This document shows positions 6,112 to 7,901 of a stretch of DNA of 7,901 nucleotides, piece after piece. The notes beneath the pieces are model-generated. The model saw nothing but the letters and a program-made list of their open reading frames with translations. It searched no databases and was not told the DNA's origin. Every line of letters begins with the position of its first letter. Positions within the stretch are counted from its first letter, which is position 1. Location of the stretch: positions 1-7,901 of the forward strand of contig DAIDKG010000585.1 of the NCBI GenBank assembly GCA_027450125.1, written 5' to 3'. The translations under genes were made by a program, and so were the position numbers. The DNA comes from Bordetella sp. (GTDB lineage: Bacteria; Pseudomonadota; Gammaproteobacteria; Burkholderiales; Burkholderiaceae_B).

Positions 6112-7164
6112 ATGGCATCGAAGATCAAAGTCGGCATCGTCGGCGGCACCGGCTACACCGGCGTGGAACTGCTGCGCCTCTTGTCGCAGCACCCGCACAT
6201 CGAACTCACCGCCATCACGTCCCGCAAGGAAGACGGCATGCCGGTGGCCGACATGTATCCCAACCTGCGCGGGCGCGTCGGCCTGGCCTTTTCCACCCCC
6301 GAAAAAGCCAGGCTCGCCGATTGCGACGTCGTCTTCTTCGCCACGCCGCACGGCGTGGCCATGGCGCAGGCCAGAGAACTTCTGGCCGCCGGCACCAAGA
6401 TCATCGACCTGGCCGCCGACTTCCGCCTGCAGGACACCGCGGTCTTCGAACGCTGGTACAAGATGCCGCACAGCTGCCCGGACATCCTGGCCGAAGCGGC
6501 TTACGGCCTGGTCGAGCTCAACCGCGAGGCGGTCGCCAAGGCCCGCGTCATCGGCAACCCTGGCTGCTATCCCACCACCGTCATCCTGGGACTGGCCCCG
6601 CTCATCGAGGGCGGCAGCAAGCTGGTCGATACCCAGACCCTGATCGCCGACTGCAAATCCGGGGTCTCCGGCGCCGGCCGCAAGGCCGAGGTGGGTTCGC
6701 TCTTCTCCGAGGCCTCCGACAACTTCAAGGCCTACGGCGTGGCCGGCCACCGCCATTCGCCCGAAATCGCCGCCCAGCTCGAAAAGCTGGCGGGAGCCCC
6801 CGTGCCGCTGACCTTCGTGCCGCATCTGGTGCCGATGATCCGGGGCATGTTCTCGACGATCTACGCCCGCATCCAGCCCCAGGCGCGCGGCACCGACTTC
6901 CAGAAACTGTTCGAGGACCGCTACGCCGACGAGCCTTTCATCGACGTGATGCCGGCCGGCAGCCTGCCCGAGACCCGTTCGGTGCGCGCCTCCAATACCC
7001 TGCGCATCGCGGTGCAGCGCCCCGGCAATGGCGACCAGCTCATCGTCCTGGTGGTACAGGACAACCTGGTCAAGGGCGCCGCCGGCCAGGCCGTGCAGAA
7101 CATGAACCTGATGTTCGGCCTGCCCGAGTCGGCCGGCCTGGATCAGGTCGCTATTTTGCCGTAA
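6112..7164 (+). CDS. argC: N-acetyl-gamma-glutamyl-phosphate reductase
   Basis: A 350-residue cytosolic enzyme for the third step of arginine synthesis: NADPH-dependent reduction of N-acetylglutamyl 5-phosphate to N-acetylglutamate 5-semialdehyde. The N-terminal Rossmann motif is [18 protein letters not shown] (residues 7-24). [10 protein letters not shown] (75-84) and IDLAADFRL (98-106) belong to the nucleotide/substrate site. The catalytic cysteine is Cys152 in [28 protein letters not shown] (183-200) and AGHRHSPEI (211-219, supplying the conserved His) follow. Length and motifs fit the type common in proteobacteria. I chose the ATG at 6112 because family members start a few residues before the Rossmann strand; an in-frame ATG at 6025 would overlap the likely promoter and add an unrelated Cys-rich stretch. 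There is no clear Shine-Dalgarno sequence. No other arg genes are nearby. Confidence 0.97.
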   Translation: MASKIKVGIVGGTGYTGVELLRLLSQHPHIELTAITSRKEDGMPVADMYPNLRGRVGLAFSTPEKARLADCDVVFFATPHGVAMAQARELLAAGTKIIDLAADFRLQDTAVFERWYKMPHSCPDILAEAAYGLVELNREAVAKARVIGNPGCYPTTVILGLAPLIEGGSKLVDTQTLIADCKSGVSGAGRKAEVGSLFSEASDNFKAYGVAGHRHSPEIAAQLEKLAGAPVPLTFVPHLVPMIRGMFSTIYARIQPQARGTDFQKLFEDRYADEPFIDVMPAGSLPETRSVRASNTLRIAVQRPGNGDQLIVLVVQDNLVKGAAGQAVQNMNLMFGLPESAGLDQVAILP

Positions 7165-7176
7165 GGGTTATCACGG

Positions 7177-7196
7177 CCCGGGCCGCAGGGCCTGGG
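7177..7196 (+). other. GC-rich hairpin after argC
   Basis: CCCGGGCC (7177-7184) pairs with GGCCTGGG (7189-7196) around a GCAG loop: eight pairs with one G-U. It starts 12 bases after the argC stop. The following bases TTATAGTG are not a proper T-run, so it is at best a weak or factor-dependent terminator, or a 3' end-protecting structure. An overlapping perfect palindrome CGGCCCGGGCCG sits at 7174-7185. Confidence 0.45.
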
Positions 7197-7197
7197 T

Positions 7198-7286
7198 TAT
7201 AGTGATGCAGTCTGGGCGGGCTGTCCGCCTGTTGTTACCGCACTGTATCGCGCCGAGACGCATGACGCCCCGGCCAGGAGCGCATC
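7198..7286 (+). promoter_or_regulatory. Putative erpA promoter and leader
   Basis: TATAGT (7198-7203) is a good -10, but there is no recognisable -35 at 16-18 bases upstream; that space is taken by the argC 3' hairpin. The leader would be about 75 bases long and contains GGCGG (7215-7219) able to pair with CCGCC (7225-7229). AGGAG (7276-7280) is a strong ribosome-binding site six bases before the erpA ATG. An IscR-type operator was looked for by eye and not recognised. Confidence 0.35.
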
Positions 7287-7658
7287 ATGAACGCCGTTAC
7301 CGAAACCGTCGACCTGCAGGCCCCGCCGCCTGCTCCCCTCATTTTCACCGACTCGGCCGCCGCCAAGGTCAAGGACCTGCTGATCGAAGAGGGCAATCCC
7401 GAGCTGAAGCTGCGCGTGTTCGTGCAGGGCGGGGGCTGTTCGGGCTTCCAGTATGGCTTCACGTTCGACGAAACCGTCAATGAAGACGATACCGTCCTGG
7501 ACAAGGAAGGCGTGCAACTGCTGGTCGATCCCATGAGCTTCCAGTACCTGGTCGGCGCCGAGATCGACTACAAGGAAGACATCGAAGGCTCGCAGTTCGT
7601 CATCCGCAATCCGAACGCCACCACCACCTGCGGCTGCGGCTCGTCGTTCTCGGTCTAG
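7287..7658 (+). CDS. erpA: ErpA, A-type iron-sulfur cluster carrier/insertion protein
   Basis: A 123-residue HesB/IscA-family protein. The three cluster-binding cysteines are present: Cys51 in [12 protein letters not shown] and Cys115/Cys117 in [12 protein letters not shown] at the C-terminus. [15 protein letters not shown] (residues 18-32), [20 protein letters not shown] (71-90) and [19 protein letters not shown] (93-111) fill the A-type fold; the YLVGAEIDY stretch supports ErpA rather than IscA or SufA. ErpA receives Fe-S clusters from the ISC or SUF scaffold and passes them to apo-enzymes, including those of isoprenoid synthesis in E. coli. The N-terminus is some ten residues longer than in E. 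coli (114), with a Pro-rich linker QAPPPAP. The gene stands alone between argC and a strong terminator, with its own ribosome-binding site. Confidence 0.96.
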   Translation: MNAVTETVDLQAPPPAPLIFTDSAAAKVKDLLIEEGNPELKLRVFVQGGGCSGFQYGFTFDETVNEDDTVLDKEGVQLLVDPMSFQYLVGAEIDYKEDIEGSQFVIRNPNATTTCGCGSSFSV

Positions 7659-7684
7659 AGCCCTCGGTTCGGCGCAAGACAAGC

Positions 7685-7714
7685 AAACCCCGCGCAGCTG
7701 CGCGGGTTTTTTTT
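7685..7714 (+). terminator. Intrinsic terminator of erpA
   Basis: The perfect palindrome CCCGCGCAGCTGCGCGGG (7689-7706) is followed by eight T (7707-7714) and preceded by AAA (7685-7687), which can extend the stem past one bulged C at 7688. It starts 27 bases after the erpA stop. Read on the minus strand the T-run is short (GTTT), so it is strongest for erpA. Confidence 0.96.
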
Positions 7715-7901
7715 CGGAGCTCCGGCCCAGGCACATGGCTGGGACCGACCGAGCGCTATGCGGAAATGCTCATCCACCTCGGTCCAAAGCGACAAGACGC
7801 CCCGGCACTACATTCCTATACTTGAAACCCCCGTGTCACGCGCCAGGCCGCCTCGTGCCGCAGCGGGGGCTGAAAATCCGGCGTCCGGCCGGGGGCGGGA
7901 T
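7715..7901. other. Right edge with no confidently called gene
   Basis: The last 187 bases contain no recognised protein or RNA. On the plus strand TATACT (7817-7822) is a good -10 without a -35, and frames opening at 7735 and 7759 stay open to the edge with unremarkable codon use. On the minus strand a frame entering from the right edge stops at TAG (7818-7816); its last residues before the stop include FQPPLRHEAAWRVTRGFQV, with mostly G/C third bases, so it could be the C-terminus of a neighbour converging on erpA. CCCCCG (7829-7834) and CGGGGG (7864-7869) form an inverted repeat. The two readings conflict, and sequence beyond the edge is needed. Confidence 0.25.

Noticed and set aside
5848..6825. 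A 325-codon minus-strand frame opposite argC and through the rpsI terminator
   Set aside because: It crosses an intrinsic terminator and the argC promoter region and is antisense to the conserved argC motifs.
7197..7736. A 179-codon minus-strand frame opposite erpA
   Set aside because: It runs through the erpA terminator and is antisense to the conserved cysteine motifs of erpA.
7735..7901. Plus-strand frames from ATG 7735 and ATG 7759 open to the right edge as a new gene
   Set aside because: No ribosome-binding site, no G/C-ending codon bias over the first half, and no recognisable protein sequence.

Overview
The window looks like ordinary chromosome from a high-GC betaproteobacterium, most likely Burkholderiales/Alcaligenaceae and of Bordetella or Achromobacter type. 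I infer this from the GC-rich third codon positions, the proteins (a DarP/YjgA, a PmbA/TldE, a Tat-exported TRAP binding protein, an ErpA of 123 residues) and the order rplM-rpsI-argC-erpA, which I remember as common in that group. No mobile element, CRISPR array, phage gene, rRNA or tRNA was seen.

Layout. Bases 1-866 (+) hold the 3' end of a large ADP-forming acyl-CoA synthetase/GNAT fusion of the Pat type. Its stop overlaps, tail to tail, the end of a 223-residue alpha/beta-hydrolase carboxylesterase (856-1527, -). A 153-base structured gap separates the esterase from darP/yjgA (1681-2235, -), which is divergent from pmbA/tldE (2291-3655, +) across 55 bases. Then comes an orphan TRAP-type solute-binding protein with a twin-arginine signal (3713-4816, +). 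A promoter and a roughly 115-base structured leader precede the ribosomal operon rplM-rpsI (5005-5835, +), closed by a strong intrinsic terminator. argC (6112-7164, +) follows with its own putative promoter, then erpA (7287-7658, +), again with a clear terminator. The last 187 bases hold no gene that can be called with confidence.

Functionally the window is mostly housekeeping: 50S assembly (darP), ribosomal proteins L13 and S9, the NADPH-dependent step of arginine synthesis (argC), Fe-S cluster delivery (erpA) and TldD/E-type peptide processing (pmbA). The TRAP binding protein is the accessory element; it lies alone, without DctQ/DctM genes.

I found no new multi-gene system. The points most worth a second look are (i) changes in the TRAP binding protein at positions that are ligand or cation contacts in its TakP-like relatives, including an apparent Arg/Gln exchange; (ii) a leader before rplM with two mutually exclusive pairings, a candidate for L13 autoregulation; (iii) an atypical acetyl-CoA loop in the GNAT domain; and (iv) the unexplained right edge.
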